64,000 nucleotides of DNA from Paracoccus alkanivorans (GTDB lineage: Bacteria; Pseudomonadota; Alphaproteobacteria; Rhodobacterales; Rhodobacteraceae): NCBI RefSeq assembly GCF_003697785.1, contig NZ_QOKZ01000001.1, positions 868,001 to 932,000 of the forward strand, in the 5' to 3' direction. Of this stretch, positions 8,819 through 18,155 are shown piece by piece (within the stretch, counting starts at the first letter, position 1; each line of letters opens with the position of its first letter). The translations under genes and the position numbers were made by a program. Under the pieces are notes generated by a model that saw nothing but the letters and a program-made list of their open reading frames with translations, did not search any database and was not told the DNA's origin.

Positions 8819-10312
8819 ATGACACAGGCAGCACCCTTTTTCGAAGTGCGCGGCATCTCGCGCAGCTTCGGTCCTGTTCAGGCGCTGAATGGTGTGTCGA
8901 TGACTCTGGAGAAAGGCGAGGTTCATTCGGTCATCGGAGAGAACGGTGCCGGTAAATCGACGCTGATGAACATCATCTGCGGCAAGATAAGGCCATCTTC
9001 CGGCAGTATCCACGTCGATGGGCAGCCGGTTGTGTTCCATTCACCGCTGGACGCCCAAATGCATGGCATTGCCATTGCTCCGCAGGAAATCAATCTGGTA
9101 CCGCACCTGTCGGTGGCAGAGAACATCCTGCTCGGCGCGCATCGTGGACGCGCAGCGGCAATCGACTGGCGAGCCACGCGTAAGGATGCGTCGTTCTATC
9201 TGCACGAGGTCGATGACAGCATCGATCCGCGCCTGCCGGTCCGCGAGCTTTCGAAAGCGCAACAGCAACTGATCCAGATCGCCCGGGCAGCGGCAACGCG
9301 CGCGCGCATCATCATATTCGACGAGCCAACCGCAGCACTGACATGGCGCGAGACCGAAAAACTGATGCGCTATATCCGCAAGATCACGGGCGAGGGCCGA
9401 TCAGCTTTCTATATATCGCACCGCCTGGACGAGGTGCGCGAATTGTCGCACCAAATCACCGCCCTGCGCGACGGTGTGAATGTTGGAGTCATCGCGCCTC
9501 ACGAGGCAACACGCGAACGCATGGTTTCGCTGATGGCGGGCCGTCCCCCGAAAGCTGCCCAACAGCCGATCCGGCAGTTGGATGACACGCAGGTCATTCT
9601 GGATGTCCGGAATATGAGCCGCAGGAATGAGTTCCGCAATATCTCGTTCACGCTTCGCAAGGGCGAGATACTCGGCGTCTCTGGCCTGATCGGATCGGGG
9701 CGCAGCGAAATGGCGAAATGCCTTTTCGGCGCCACCAGGGCGGATAGCGGAACAATCGAACTGGAAGGACGCCAGGCCCGTTTTCGGACACCTCTGGAGG
9801 CCATCAGCGCGGGGTTGATCTATCTTCCCGAGGAACGCAAGCAGGAAGGTATCTTCCCGCTGCTGTCGATCGCCGAGAACACGGCGCTGCCAACGCTCGA
9901 CCGGTTCAGCGGCTGGCTGCGCATCCGCAATCGCGAAATGCTGGACGAGGTCGGCGCGCTCGCGCGCCAGATGAAAGCGAAATTCGGCCGCCTCGACGAT
10001 CCGATCACCTCGCTGTCGGGCGGCAATCAGCAGAAATTCATCATTGCCCGATGGCTGATGCGTGACGCAAAGGTCCTGATTATGGACGAGCCGACGCGCG
10101 GCATCGACGTCAACGCCAAGCTGGAAATCCAGACCGTCCTGCGCCGCCTCACCGAAGAACGCGGGCTGTCCATCATCCTGATTTCCTCGGAAATGGAAGA
10201 GCTTCTGGATGTCGCCGATCGGATCCTGGTCATGCATGAGGGCGAGGTAAAGGGATGCGTGGACCGCAAAGACACAACACAGGAACAACTGCTGGAACTA
10301 GCGATGAGCTAA
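8819..10312 (+). CDS. ABC sugar importer ATP-binding protein (RbsA-like, two nucleotide-binding domains)
   Basis: This 497-residue tandem ATPase drives sugar import. Domain 1 has Walker A GENGAGKSTLMN (about residues 41-52) and Walker B FDEPTAAL. Domain 2 has the usual degenerate Walker A of this family (GLIGSGRSEMAK), the signature SGGNQQKF and Walker B MDEPTRGIDV. Length and layout match RbsA/XylG proteins. It sits 74 bp after the binding-protein gene and ends 14 bp before the permease start, completing a three-gene importer on the cytoplasmic face of the membrane. Confidence 0.93.
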   Translation: MTQAAPFFEVRGISRSFGPVQALNGVSMTLEKGEVHSVIGENGAGKSTLMNIICGKIRPSSGSIHVDGQPVVFHSPLDAQMHGIAIAPQEINLVPHLSVAENILLGAHRGRAAAIDWRATRKDASFYLHEVDDSIDPRLPVRELSKAQQQLIQIARAAATRARIIIFDEPTAALTWRETEKLMRYIRKITGEGRSAFYISHRLDEVRELSHQITALRDGVNVGVIAPHEATRERMVSLMAGRPPKAAQQPIRQLDDTQVILDVRNMSRRNEFRNISFTLRKGEILGVSGLIGSGRSEMAKCLFGATRADSGTIELEGRQARFRTPLEAISAGLIYLPEERKQEGIFPLLSIAENTALPTLDRFSGWLRIRNREMLDEVGALARQMKAKFGRLDDPITSLSGGNQQKFIIARWLMRDAKVLIMDEPTRGIDVNAKLEIQTVLRRLTEERGLSIILISSEMEELLDVADRILVMHEGEVKGCVDRKDTTQEQLLELAMS

Positions 10313-10326
10313 CGGGAGAAAGCCCA

Positions 10327-11322
10327 ATGACCAACAATATCCAAACCGTCGCCGCAGATAATCGCGGCAATCATGGCGTCACGGCAATTCTGGCGCGCTT
10401 CTGGAAATGGGAGGCCAGCGGCATTCTCGTGGCGCTGATCGTTCTGGGTCTGGCACTTTCCCTGGCTACCGATAATTTCCTGTCGTCCTACAACATGTCC
10501 GTCGTCGCGCGGCAGGCCGCGTTCGTCGGGCTGGTCGCACTCGGGCAAACGCTGGTGCTGCTGGTTGGCGGTATCGATCTTTCGGTCGGCGCCGCGGCGG
10601 GGCTTTCCGCGATCATCGGCTCGATTGCCCTGACTCAATGGGGCATCCACCCTTGGATGATCATCCCTTTCACCATGCTTTTCGGCTTTGGACTTGGCGC
10701 GTTGAACGGGGTTTTCGTGGCCGGTTTACGCCTGAACCCGTTCATCGTCACTCTTGCCACATGGGAAATATTCGCCGGGCTGACGCTGGTCATCACCAAG
10801 GGCTATCCCATCCGGCCGCTTGGCGAAGCTTTTACCGTATTCGGCCAGGGAGAGTTCTTCGGCATCCCCCTGCCCGTCCTGTTCTTCGCCTTTGCCGCGA
10901 TATTCCTCGTCTGGATGCTGAGCCAGACACGGCTGGGCCGAAACATATTCGCGGTCGGGGGAAATCGTGACGCCGCCATTCTCGCCGGGATCCGTGTGAA
11001 GGCCATCGAATTCCTGGCTTTCGGCATGGCTGGCATGTTCGCGGCACTTGCCGGCATCCTGTATGCGAGCCGTATGGATTCGGGACAGCCCTCGGTCGGA
11101 GAAGGCTGGCTCATGGGCGCGATCACCGCCGCCATCCTGGGCGGAACGTCGCTACGCGGCGGGCAGGGCTCGATTATCGGAACCGTGATGGGCGCCTTGT
11201 TGCTGGCAGTCCTGGCGAACGGAACCGTCCTGATGAATGTGTCCGGCTTCTGGCAACGCGTTATCGTCGGTGGTGTTGTCCTCGTCGCCGTATTGGTTGA
11301 CCTTCTGCGCAGAAAATCCTGA
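10327..11322 (+). CDS. ABC sugar importer permease (RbsC-like)
   Basis: This is a multi-spanning inner-membrane permease of the branched-chain/ribose type (about ten hydrophobic segments), 331 residues from the chosen ATG. GGGAGA at 10315-10320 is at the right distance from ATG at 10327. An in-frame ATG at 10255 lies inside the ATPase gene and lacks this support, so it was rejected. GLVALGQTLVLLVGGIDLSVG and the later GGTSLRGGQGS are family hallmarks. It is the last transport gene before the SorC regulator, and a strong hairpin follows its stop. Confidence 0.92.
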   Translation: MTNNIQTVAADNRGNHGVTAILARFWKWEASGILVALIVLGLALSLATDNFLSSYNMSVVARQAAFVGLVALGQTLVLLVGGIDLSVGAAAGLSAIIGSIALTQWGIHPWMIIPFTMLFGFGLGALNGVFVAGLRLNPFIVTLATWEIFAGLTLVITKGYPIRPLGEAFTVFGQGEFFGIPLPVLFFAFAAIFLVWMLSQTRLGRNIFAVGGNRDAAILAGIRVKAIEFLAFGMAGMFAALAGILYASRMDSGQPSVGEGWLMGAITAAILGGTSLRGGQGSIIGTVMGALLLAVLANGTVLMNVSGFWQRVIVGGVVLVAVLVDLLRRKS

Positions 11323-11340
11323 ACTCTGCACAGACATCGT

Positions 11341-11368
11341 GCTTTGGCGCAGGCATATGCGCCAAAGC
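11341..11368 (+). terminator. Perfect 11-bp hairpin between permease and SorC regulator
   Basis: GCTTTGGCGCA (11341-11351) and TGCGCCAAAGC (11358-11368) are perfect reverse complements around the 6-base loop GGCATA. It begins 19 bp after the permease stop. There is no U-tract, so it may be a processing or stabilising hairpin, an attenuator, or an operator for the SorC protein encoded next, rather than a classic terminator. Its position also argues that translation of the regulator starts downstream of it. Confidence 0.6.
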
Positions 11369-11391
11369 CGCAGGCCAAAAAGGGCTGGACC

Positions 11392-12333
11392 TTGAACGGG
11401 ACCGATATCACAGACGATCTGAAAACGAGAATCGCATGGCTCTATCATGTCGAGGGCATGACCCAGGACGAGGTCGCCGAAGTCGTCGGCCTTAGCCGCA
11501 CCCGCGTGTTGCGAATTCTGGCGGCAGCCCGCAATGACGGCACCGTCCAGATCCGGGTCACGAGCCGCATTTCCAGTTGCGTCGAGCTCGAACGGCGCCT
11601 GGAAGAGCGCTGGGGCCTTCAACGCGCCATCGTCATCCCCCGCCCGAAGGATCAGTCGATGATCCCCCGGATCATCGGGCGTGAGCTGGGAACATTTCTC
11701 TCGCAATCGGTCGGCCCCGACATGAGCATCGGCCTGGGCTGGGGCGGCACGCTGACAGCAGGCGTCACCGCCATCGAGCCGCGCAGCGAAAACGGGCTGA
11801 AGGTGATATCGCTGCTTGGCGGGTTGACGAAGGTCAGCCTGGTCAACCCGTCGGAATTCGCGTGGCGTGTGGCCGATCGTCTCTCGGCGGAATGCTACCT
11901 GATGGCCGCCCCGGTTTACGCACCCGACGAGACAACACGTGACGCGCTCCTCGCCCATAGCGGTATCGCCGAGGTCCTCCATCGGGCAGGCAGGCTCGAC
12001 ATGGCGATCCTCTCGGTCGGAGACCTGACGCCGCATTCCATCTTTGTCCGCTACGGGCTGCTGAGCACCGAGGAAATCGCCTCGCTCGAACAGGCGGGCG
12101 CGGTGGGGGATGTGCTATGCCGCTTTATCAACGCCGAGGGCGAGATCGTGGATCACCCGGTCAATCGCAGAGTTCTCGCCGCCCATCCCGACGATCTCCG
12201 CGCCGCACGCCGAACCGTATTGGCCTCCGGCGGCTGGCAGAAAGTCACGATCATCCGCGCCGCATTGAAGATGCTTTCGCCCTCGGTGCTGATCACCGAC
12301 GAAACTGTCGCCGAACGGCTTGCAGCCGGATAG
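11392..12333 (+). CDS. SorC/DeoR-family sugar-responsive transcriptional regulator
   Basis: This protein of about 313 residues has an N-terminal helix-turn-helix (WLYHVEGMTQDEVAEVV then LSRTRVLRIL) and a C-terminal sugar-phosphate-binding domain of the SorC type (MSIGLGWGGTL, LLGGLTK). It is a cytosolic DNA-binding regulator that would release or activate its promoters on binding a phosphorylated intermediate. TTG at 11392 is preferred over TTG at 11344 because the latter lies inside the hairpin and has no ribosome site, whereas AGGG precedes the former; this choice is uncertain. Likely targets are the palindromes at 6566-6581 and 6690-6705 or the repeats at 2431-2457. Confidence 0.85.
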   Translation: MNGTDITDDLKTRIAWLYHVEGMTQDEVAEVVGLSRTRVLRILAAARNDGTVQIRVTSRISSCVELERRLEERWGLQRAIVIPRPKDQSMIPRIIGRELGTFLSQSVGPDMSIGLGWGGTLTAGVTAIEPRSENGLKVISLLGGLTKVSLVNPSEFAWRVADRLSAECYLMAAPVYAPDETTRDALLAHSGIAEVLHRAGRLDMAILSVGDLTPHSIFVRYGLLSTEEIASLEQAGAVGDVLCRFINAEGEIVDHPVNRRVLAAHPDDLRAARRTVLASGGWQKVTIIRAALKMLSPSVLITDETVAERLAAG

Positions 12334-12567
12334 GGATCGCAATGCTCCGATATGTCGTGGCACTGTCTGTATTCTCAATTACACTACCCTGAACAAGGGC
12401 CAGATGCGATCGTCGCGGAAGTGATCAGAAGAGAGTGGATTACCTGTGCTTACGTGCAGGAGCATATCCAGGAAGCGGTCGGGCGACGTGTTGGCACATA
12501 ACTTCAAGCACGATCGCGATCTCCTGGCTCCACCACCTGGATGCCGAAACTGACGACCCTCGAGAAA

Positions 12568-13320
12568 TTACGAGAAAACAATCCCGCCATCGACGTTCAA
12601 TGTCTGGCCCGTAACGAATGCCGCATCGTCCGACGCGAGGAAAGCAACCGGTCCCACGACATCCTCGGGGGTGCCGATACGAGCCATGGCGGTTTTGGCC
12701 TGCCAGGCGTTACGTATCTCGGGGTCTTCGAGGTTAACCCGCCCCATCTCGGTCAGGATGATCCCAGGGCAGATGCAGTTCACGGTGATGCCTTGCGGGC
12801 CGACCTCCTGTGCCAGCACGCGAGAAAACCCCATGACTGCGGCCTTCGAGGCCGAGTAATGCGCCTGCTCCGGTGCACCGTGTTTGCCGCCGATCGAGGC
12901 GATATTGACGATGCGGCCGTATTTGCGGCGCTTCATGGCGGGCAAGAACGCCTGAATGACCATGAATGAGCCCTTGGCATTCACATCCATGACCTTGTCC
13001 CAGACCTGTTCGGGCAAGCCATCGACTTCTCCGGCAATCAGGATGCCGGCATTGTTCACAACCGCGTCGAGTTCATCGAACGCGGTCAGCACAGCTTGAG
13101 CCATGACCTCGATTGATGCCTTGTCGCTGACATCGCAATAAAAAATCTCGGCTCGCTGTCCGGTGGCGGCGATCTTCGCCGCAACATCTTCCAGATCGGT
13201 TTTCTGCCGCTCGATATCGTTCAGGGCGACGTCGTAGCCACGCTCTGCCATGCCGATGGCGATGGCGGCACCTATGCCACGGCTGGCACCGGTAACGAGA
13301 ACTGTGCGATTTCTGCTCAT
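12568..13320 (-). CDS. Short-chain dehydrogenase/reductase (SDR), 250 residues
   Basis: A classical SDR with cofactor motif TGASRGIG (residues 10-17), NNAG near 90, and catalytic YSASK near 157. GIVFS ends the protein in the usual position. These cytosolic enzymes interconvert hydroxyl and carbonyl groups with NAD(P). It is the last gene of the ten-gene minus-strand operon, 12 bp after the second SDR, with AAGGATAGG before the ATG. An oxidation step of the imported sugar or polyol is likely. About 234 bp without a recognisable gene separate its end from the convergent SorC gene. Confidence 0.88.
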   Translation of the reverse strand: MSRNRTVLVTGASRGIGAAIAIGMAERGYDVALNDIERQKTDLEDVAAKIAATGQRAEIFYCDVSDKASIEVMAQAVLTAFDELDAVVNNAGILIAGEVDGLPEQVWDKVMDVNAKGSFMVIQAFLPAMKRRKYGRIVNIASIGGKHGAPEQAHYSASKAAVMGFSRVLAQEVGPQGITVNCICPGIILTEMGRVNLEDPEIRNAWQAKTAMARIGTPEDVVGPVAFLASDDAAFVTGQTLNVDGGIVFS

Positions 13321-13332
13321 GACCTATCCTTT

Positions 13333-14073
13333 TCAGACTGCTGTATATCCACCATCCACCGCCAGGACCGTTCCGGTAATGTAGCTCGCGGCGTCGGAGA
13401 CAAGGAAATGCACCGCATCCGCGATCTCGCGCGGCTCCCCCAGACGGCCCATCGGGGTGCGATCCATCCAGACATCGAACCATTCGGGCTTCGAACGCCC
13501 GGCAAGAGTCAGCTCGGTCGCAGTATAACCCGGCGCAACCGCGTTGATCCGCACGCCCGATTGCGCCCACTCCACCGCCAGTGATTTGACGATCAGGTTT
13601 ACTCCGGCCTTGGCCGCGTTATAGGCAACCTGAGGCTGTGGAACGACCGGAACCTCGCCACAGATGGATGAGGTGCAGACAGCTGCCCCCCTGCCCCGCC
13701 GCACCATTTCCGGCCCGAAGGCGCGCATGGTGTTGAACACCCCCGTCAAGTTGACATCGATCACCCGCTGCCAGTCTGCCGGATCGAGCACGACGGTTTC
13801 GGCATTATGCACGATTCCGGCATTGGCAACGACGATTTCCGGAGCAATCCGCTCGGCCAACCTCATGCAGGCGGCATGGTCGGTGACATCCAGTTGCTCA
13901 AATCCCGCACCCAGCCTTGCCGCAGCATCGGCTCCGGCGGCGGCATCGTAATCCGCGATCACCAGATCGGCCCCGGCATCCCGTAACGCCTCGCAGATGG
14001 CAAAACCGATGCCCTTGGCTCCACCCGTGACCAAGGCGGTACGACCGGAAAGGGAAAAGCGTTCCAGGCTCAT
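13333..14073 (-). CDS. Short-chain dehydrogenase/reductase (SDR), 246 residues
   Basis: A second classical SDR, with TGGAKGIG (residues 17-24), ANAG near 83 and catalytic YNAAK near 150. It differs clearly from the downstream SDR, so it is not a recent duplicate. Its start overlaps the FGGY kinase stop as ATGA, which indicates coupling. Two SDRs in one operon suggest two consecutive carbonyl/hydroxyl conversions, or an epimerisation by oxidation and reduction. Confidence 0.88.
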   Translation of the reverse strand: MSLERFSLSGRTALVTGGAKGIGFAICEALRDAGADLVIADYDAAAGADAAARLGAGFEQLDVTDHAACMRLAERIAPEIVVANAGIVHNAETVVLDPADWQRVIDVNLTGVFNTMRAFGPEMVRRGRGAAVCTSSICGEVPVVPQPQVAYNAAKAGVNLIVKSLAVEWAQSGVRINAVAPGYTATELTLAGRSKPEWFDVWMDRTPMGRLGEPREIADAVHFLVSDAASYITGTVLAVDGGYTAV

Positions 14074-15557
14074 GCCAGCACCTCTTTCAATGCCGGATAA
14101 AGCGCGGCGTACCGGGGATAAATCTCCTGATACCGCCGCACATTATCTGCAATCGGTTCGATCACCCGGCCCGGATGCACCATTGCACCTATCCCCTCGT
14201 CGATACTGGCGAAATATCCGGCGCCGACGCCGGCAAGCACCGCCGATCCGGTCGAAGGTGCATCGGGTGAGGCCGGAACCCGGACCGGGATCCCCGCCGT
14301 GTCGGCATGAATCTGTAACCAAAGCTGCGAGGCGGAGGCGCCCCCGCCAACCGTCATCTCGCTGCTCTGGTATCCCGCCTGCGCGAAAGCATCGAGGATT
14401 GCTCTTGTACCAAAGCCAATCGCCTCCATGATGGCGCGAAAGATATGATGCGGTTCATGCGCCAGTGTCAGCCCCACAATCGCTCCGCGCGACAGGGGGT
14501 CGGTATGCGGCGTGCGATTGCCCTGGAAGTGATCCTGCACAAGCAGCCCTTCGGAGCCCGGCGGCAGTTCCGCGGCACGGGCGTTCAGCATATCGTAATC
14601 CAGCGGACCGCCCGTCAGCCTCGACAGCCAGTTAATGATCGAACCGGTGGATGTCTGCCCACCCTCGACAATCCAGCGGTCGGGATAAACGATATCGGCA
14701 TAGCTGCCCCAGACCCCGGGCGCATTCAACGGCGCTTCGGTCACGCCGAACTGCAGGTGCGACGATCCGGTGATCATCGCAAGCTGCCCCGGCTTATGCA
14801 CGCCAAGCCCGATCATTCCGATCAGCGCATCCGCGCCGCCCTGAACGACCCTGACGCTGCGCAGCAAGCCCAGTTCATCAGCCGCACGGGGGCATAATGT
14901 CCCGATAACCTCGCCCGGGGGAACCATGCGCTGCGGCCATTTGCCTTCCAGTTCGGACAGGTCGAGCGCCGCCAGCATATCCCGCGCCCACCCCCCTTCA
15001 CGCGAGCGGTAGTGCCATCTCAGCCCCGCATTATCGAGGCTCGCCGCCCATTCACCGGTCAGTTTGAAGGTCAGGAAATCCTGATATTCGCAGATGCGAT
15101 GCGCCCGGCCAAAGATTTCAGGCTCGTTTCGCTTCAGCCACAGCGATTTCGGAATCATCCACTCGGCAGAGACCGGCCCCTGCCCGGCTCCGTTCAGTTT
15201 CAGGGCGTCGTCACCCGTGGCCAGAACTTCTTCGGCCTCTTCATGGGCGCGCACATCCATCCACATGATCGCTGGACGAAGCGCACCGCCGTTTTCGTCC
15301 AGCGCCACGACCGTGCAGCAAGTGGTGGCGTAGGCAATCGCTTCAATCTGCGCCGGCTCCACTCCCGCGTCGGTAATGGCTCCACGCGAGGCAGTGACGA
15401 AATTGCGCCACCAATCCACCGGATCCTGTTCAGCCCTGCCCGGCGTGAAATGAGTCCTGTAAGGCACCGCCTTGGTGCCCAGGCAATTCCCATTCCCGTC
15501 ATAGACCCGGGCGCGCAAACTCTCGGTGCCGCCATCGGCTGTCAGAAAATAGGCCAT
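14070..15557 (-). CDS. FGGY-family carbohydrate kinase
   Basis: This 495-residue kinase has the two-domain actin-like fold: N-terminal LTADGGTESLRARV (residues 5-18), WMDVRA near 98-103, the ADP-site GGASASQLW near 400 and GSAVLAGVG near 433. Family members phosphorylate ribulose, xylulose, erythritol, glycerol and related substrates in the cytosol. It lies between the CMD protein and the SDRs in the operon, and is the only kinase of the second cluster. Its exact substrate is unknown; similarity to pentulose kinases is stronger than to glycerol kinase by eye. Confidence 0.88.
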   Translation of the reverse strand: MAYFLTADGGTESLRARVYDGNGNCLGTKAVPYRTHFTPGRAEQDPVDWWRNFVTASRGAITDAGVEPAQIEAIAYATTCCTVVALDENGGALRPAIMWMDVRAHEEAEEVLATGDDALKLNGAGQGPVSAEWMIPKSLWLKRNEPEIFGRAHRICEYQDFLTFKLTGEWAASLDNAGLRWHYRSREGGWARDMLAALDLSELEGKWPQRMVPPGEVIGTLCPRAADELGLLRSVRVVQGGADALIGMIGLGVHKPGQLAMITGSSHLQFGVTEAPLNAPGVWGSYADIVYPDRWIVEGGQTSTGSIINWLSRLTGGPLDYDMLNARAAELPPGSEGLLVQDHFQGNRTPHTDPLSRGAIVGLTLAHEPHHIFRAIMEAIGFGTRAILDAFAQAGYQSSEMTVGGGASASQLWLQIHADTAGIPVRVPASPDAPSTGSAVLAGVGAGYFASIDEGIGAMVHPGRVIEPIADNVRRYQEIYPRYAALYPALKEVLA

Positions 15558-15593
15558 CCGATCCTCCTCCTTCGTCGTCCTCCCGCCTCCGGA

Positions 15594-15926
15594 TCAGGCG
15601 GCCCGCCAAGCCTCCAGCGCCTTTGCGGCATACATCACCGCGGGGCCCCCACCCATTTCAACGGCAACCTCCAATGCGGCGATAACGGCATCTTCCGACG
15701 CGCCATGCTTTCTAGCAGCGTCAATGTGATAAAGGATGCAATCGTCGCAGCCTTTCGCCACGGCAATGGACACCGCGATCAGCTCGCGTGTGGCGGAATC
15801 AAGACCGTGCGAAGCGGTCGCGGCTTTCGAGACCGCCGCAAACCCTTGCATCAATCCCGGTGCGGATTTGGCGAACTCTTCCATCCGTCGCCTGGCGGAT
15901 GTCAGTTGCGCGGCGGTATCAACCAT
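15594..15926 (-). CDS. Carboxymuconolactone decarboxylase/AhpD-family protein
   Basis: This small 110-residue all-helical protein carries the AhpD-like redox motif C60-D-D-C63 followed by H67. CMD/AhpD proteins are peroxidase-coupled reductases or hydrolase-like enzymes; AhpD itself passes electrons from lipoylated E2 to AhpC in mycobacteria. Here it overlaps the lipoyl-E2 gene by 8 bp, so a redox link with the lipoyl group is an attractive inference. It is followed by the FGGY kinase 36 bp later. Confidence 0.85.
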   Translation of the reverse strand: MVDTAAQLTSARRRMEEFAKSAPGLMQGFAAVSKAATASHGLDSATRELIAVSIAVAKGCDDCILYHIDAARKHGASEDAVIAALEVAVEMGGGPAVMYAAKALEAWRAA

Positions 15927-17166
15927 CTCTCACTCCCTTCACGATAATATCCAGAACCTCGGCCGGAGAATCCCAATGCGGCATATGTCCGGCGGCAGGC
16001 AGGTGATGAACCGCAATACGCGGCGATACCTGCACGGCATCGCGCCAGTCCAGAATGGCATCGCGATGACCGATAATGATCCGGACAGGCAGTTCAGCGG
16101 CCAGTGCTGCCAGATCGGGCACGACATCGACACCCTGCCTGCCTTCCGGAGCGATATTCGCGGCCAGTTCCCGCAGCCTTCCACGAGACAGATCAACGTG
16201 AATACGGGAAATCATGTCTTCGGAAAAACCGGCAGCGCGGTTAGAAAGCCGGCGCAGCAAATGACTCACGGTCCCAGGACTGGCAGCTTCGGCCATGCCG
16301 GTTATGAATTCGTGGTCGATGCCAAGACCCAAGCCGGCGGGCGCGATTAACGTCAGTGACGCCGCCCCGCCCTGCCTCGCTGCCCTAACTGCAACTGCCG
16401 CACCCAGCGAATGCCCGATCAGATGCACAGGTCGGGCCGGTGTAAGCTCTGCCAGCAAGGCGGCAACCAGATCGTCGAATCCCGCGGCCTCGTCAACGGT
16501 TTCGCCATGGCCAGGCAAGTCAACGGCCCTCGCACGCAACCCGGCCCGTCCCAACCCTTTCCCAAGCTGTTCAAAGGTTATGCGATCCCCCGCGAAACCA
16601 TGCACGAGCAGCACCGGAGTGCCGCCCTCCGGCCCCCAATAGCTTGATGCCAACCCACCAGAGGTCCGACCCTCTGCCGCCTGAATGTCGGAAAGTTCAA
16701 TCCGGCCGCGACGACCGGTGCCACGCAGCCGGGTAATATCCAGCCCCGCCCTGCGCGCAGCCCGTCGAGCCAGCGGCGTCGCCCTGACGGGACCGCCTTC
16801 CGCCTCCTTCGCCACGACGTCGCTGTTGCCCACAGATACGGCAAGATCGTTCTCTGCATCCGCGACCGGTGTTTCGCCGTCTGCGACACCCTCCTCCGGC
16901 ACAGTTTCCGTAACCCAGTCATCCGCTCCTTCAAGATCAATTCGCGCGATCGGAGCACCCAGTTGCACGACATCGCCCGGCTGCGCCAGAACCTCGACCA
17001 GCAGGCCGGGACCGAGTGCGGGATATTCGACTGCCGTCTTGTCGGTCTCGAACTCGACGAGGGCATCGCCCCGCTTGAACCGTTGTCCCGGTTCGATCAG
17101 CCACGATGCGACCGTGCCTTCCTCCATCGTCTCGCCCAGTCGGGGCATGGTCAGGGTAACGGTCAT
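15919..17166 (-). CDS. AcoC-like E2: lipoyl domain, E1/E3-binding domain and alpha/beta hydrolase
   Basis: This 415-residue protein combines three parts: an N-terminal lipoyl domain with the lipoylated lysine K43 (FETDKTAVEY), a peripheral subunit-binding domain around 130-165 (ATPLARRAARRAGLDI), and a C-terminal alpha/beta hydrolase with nucleophile elbow GHSLGAA and terminal His in AAGHMPHW. In acetoin dehydrogenases the hydrolase-like domain replaces the usual E2 catalytic domain and transfers the acetyl group to CoA. It overlaps E1 beta by 4 bp. Presence of this exact architecture is the main reason to call the complex acetoin-dehydrogenase-like. No E3 is visible nearby; a housekeeping one could serve. 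Confidence 0.9.
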   Translation of the reverse strand: MTVTLTMPRLGETMEEGTVASWLIEPGQRFKRGDALVEFETDKTAVEYPALGPGLLVEVLAQPGDVVQLGAPIARIDLEGADDWVTETVPEEGVADGETPVADAENDLAVSVGNSDVVAKEAEGGPVRATPLARRAARRAGLDITRLRGTGRRGRIELSDIQAAEGRTSGGLASSYWGPEGGTPVLLVHGFAGDRITFEQLGKGLGRAGLRARAVDLPGHGETVDEAAGFDDLVAALLAELTPARPVHLIGHSLGAAVAVRAARQGGAASLTLIAPAGLGLGIDHEFITGMAEAASPGTVSHLLRRLSNRAAGFSEDMISRIHVDLSRGRLRELAANIAPEGRQGVDVVPDLAALAAELPVRIIIGHRDAILDWRDAVQVSPRIAVHHLPAAGHMPHWDSPAEVLDIIVKGVRDG

Positions 17167-18152
17167 GCCGCGCTCCTCACTGCGACCATCCGTTCAGCCA
17201 CATCCCGGATCAGGCCCGGCGTGGGAACCGAGTTCGCCTCGAGATCGACGGAAACCGAGATCGGGATATCCTCTCCGGCAACCCGAACGACCGGTTCGGC
17301 CAGGTAGTCGAAACATTCCTCGTGAATCCTGGCCGAGAGTTCGGCCGCGACCCCTGCTGTCATCGCAGCTTCGGACACAACCATGACCCGGCCGGTTTTC
17401 TCGACATGTCTGCGGATAGTTTCGAAATCGAGCGGATTGAGCGTGCGCAGGTCGATCACTGCCGCTTCGACACCCTTTTTAGACAACTCCTGCGCCGCCT
17501 GCATGGCGTAATGAACCTGTCGCGAATAGGTCACGATCACCAGATCGCCACCCTCACGACGAACCGCCGCTTTCCCCCATTCGGGAACCGGAGCGGACAG
17601 ATTAACCTCTTCCTTCATCGCGTAAAGCGACTTGTGCTCGATAAACACCACCGGGTCGGGCTGGCGCAGGGCGGCGCGCAGCAGATGATAGGCATCCGCC
17701 ACCGTGGCGGGCATGGCAAGGCGCAAACCGGGCGTGTGCATCACATAGGCTTCGAGCGACTGCGAATGCTGCGCCCCGGCCGAACGCCCCGTACCACCCT
17801 GCGTGCGCAACACCATCGGCACGCCGATCTGGCCACCGAACATGTAGCGGATTTTGGCAGCCTGATTGCCAAGCTGATCCATGGTCATACCGATAAAATC
17901 GACATACATGAGTTCGGCGACCGGGCGCATGCCGGACATCGCCGCACCAACCGCCGCGCCGACGATGGCCGGTTCGGAAATCGGCGTATCCAGAAGCCGG
18001 TCAGCCCCAAATTCTTCGTAGAGACCCTTGGTCACACCATAAGCTCCGCCATAACGGCCGACTTCCTCACCCATTACGAAGATGCTGTCATCCTCGGTCA
18101 TGGCATCACGCAATGCCTGTTTCAGGGCATCTCTATAGGTCATCTCGGCCAT
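17163..18152 (-). CDS. Thiamine-dependent dehydrogenase E1 component, beta subunit
   Basis: This 329-residue protein is a full-length E1 beta chain of the transketolase-like type (TYRDALKQAL at residues 5-14, FVMGEEVGRYGGAYG near 25-39, and the segment with STP-like DTPISEP near 55). It pairs with the E1 alpha 3 bp upstream, forming the thiamine site at the interface, and couples by a 4 bp overlap to the lipoyl E2 gene. Order alpha-beta-E2 matches acetoin dehydrogenase operons. Confidence 0.92.
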   Translation of the reverse strand: MAEMTYRDALKQALRDAMTEDDSIFVMGEEVGRYGGAYGVTKGLYEEFGADRLLDTPISEPAIVGAAVGAAMSGMRPVAELMYVDFIGMTMDQLGNQAAKIRYMFGGQIGVPMVLRTQGGTGRSAGAQHSQSLEAYVMHTPGLRLAMPATVADAYHLLRAALRQPDPVVFIEHKSLYAMKEEVNLSAPVPEWGKAAVRREGGDLVIVTYSRQVHYAMQAAQELSKKGVEAAVIDLRTLNPLDFETIRRHVEKTGRVMVVSEAAMTAGVAAELSARIHEECFDYLAEPVVRVAGEDIPISVSVDLEANSVPTPGLIRDVAERMVAVRSAA

Positions 18153-18155
18153 GCT

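Noticed and set aside
10255..10326. Upstream in-frame start for the permease
   Set aside because: It lies inside the ATPase gene, has no ribosome site, and gives a polar N-terminal tail; GGGAGA fits ATG at 10327.
11344..11391. TTG start for the first SorC regulator
   Set aside because: It falls within the perfect hairpin and lacks a ribosome site; TTG at 11392 is better placed.
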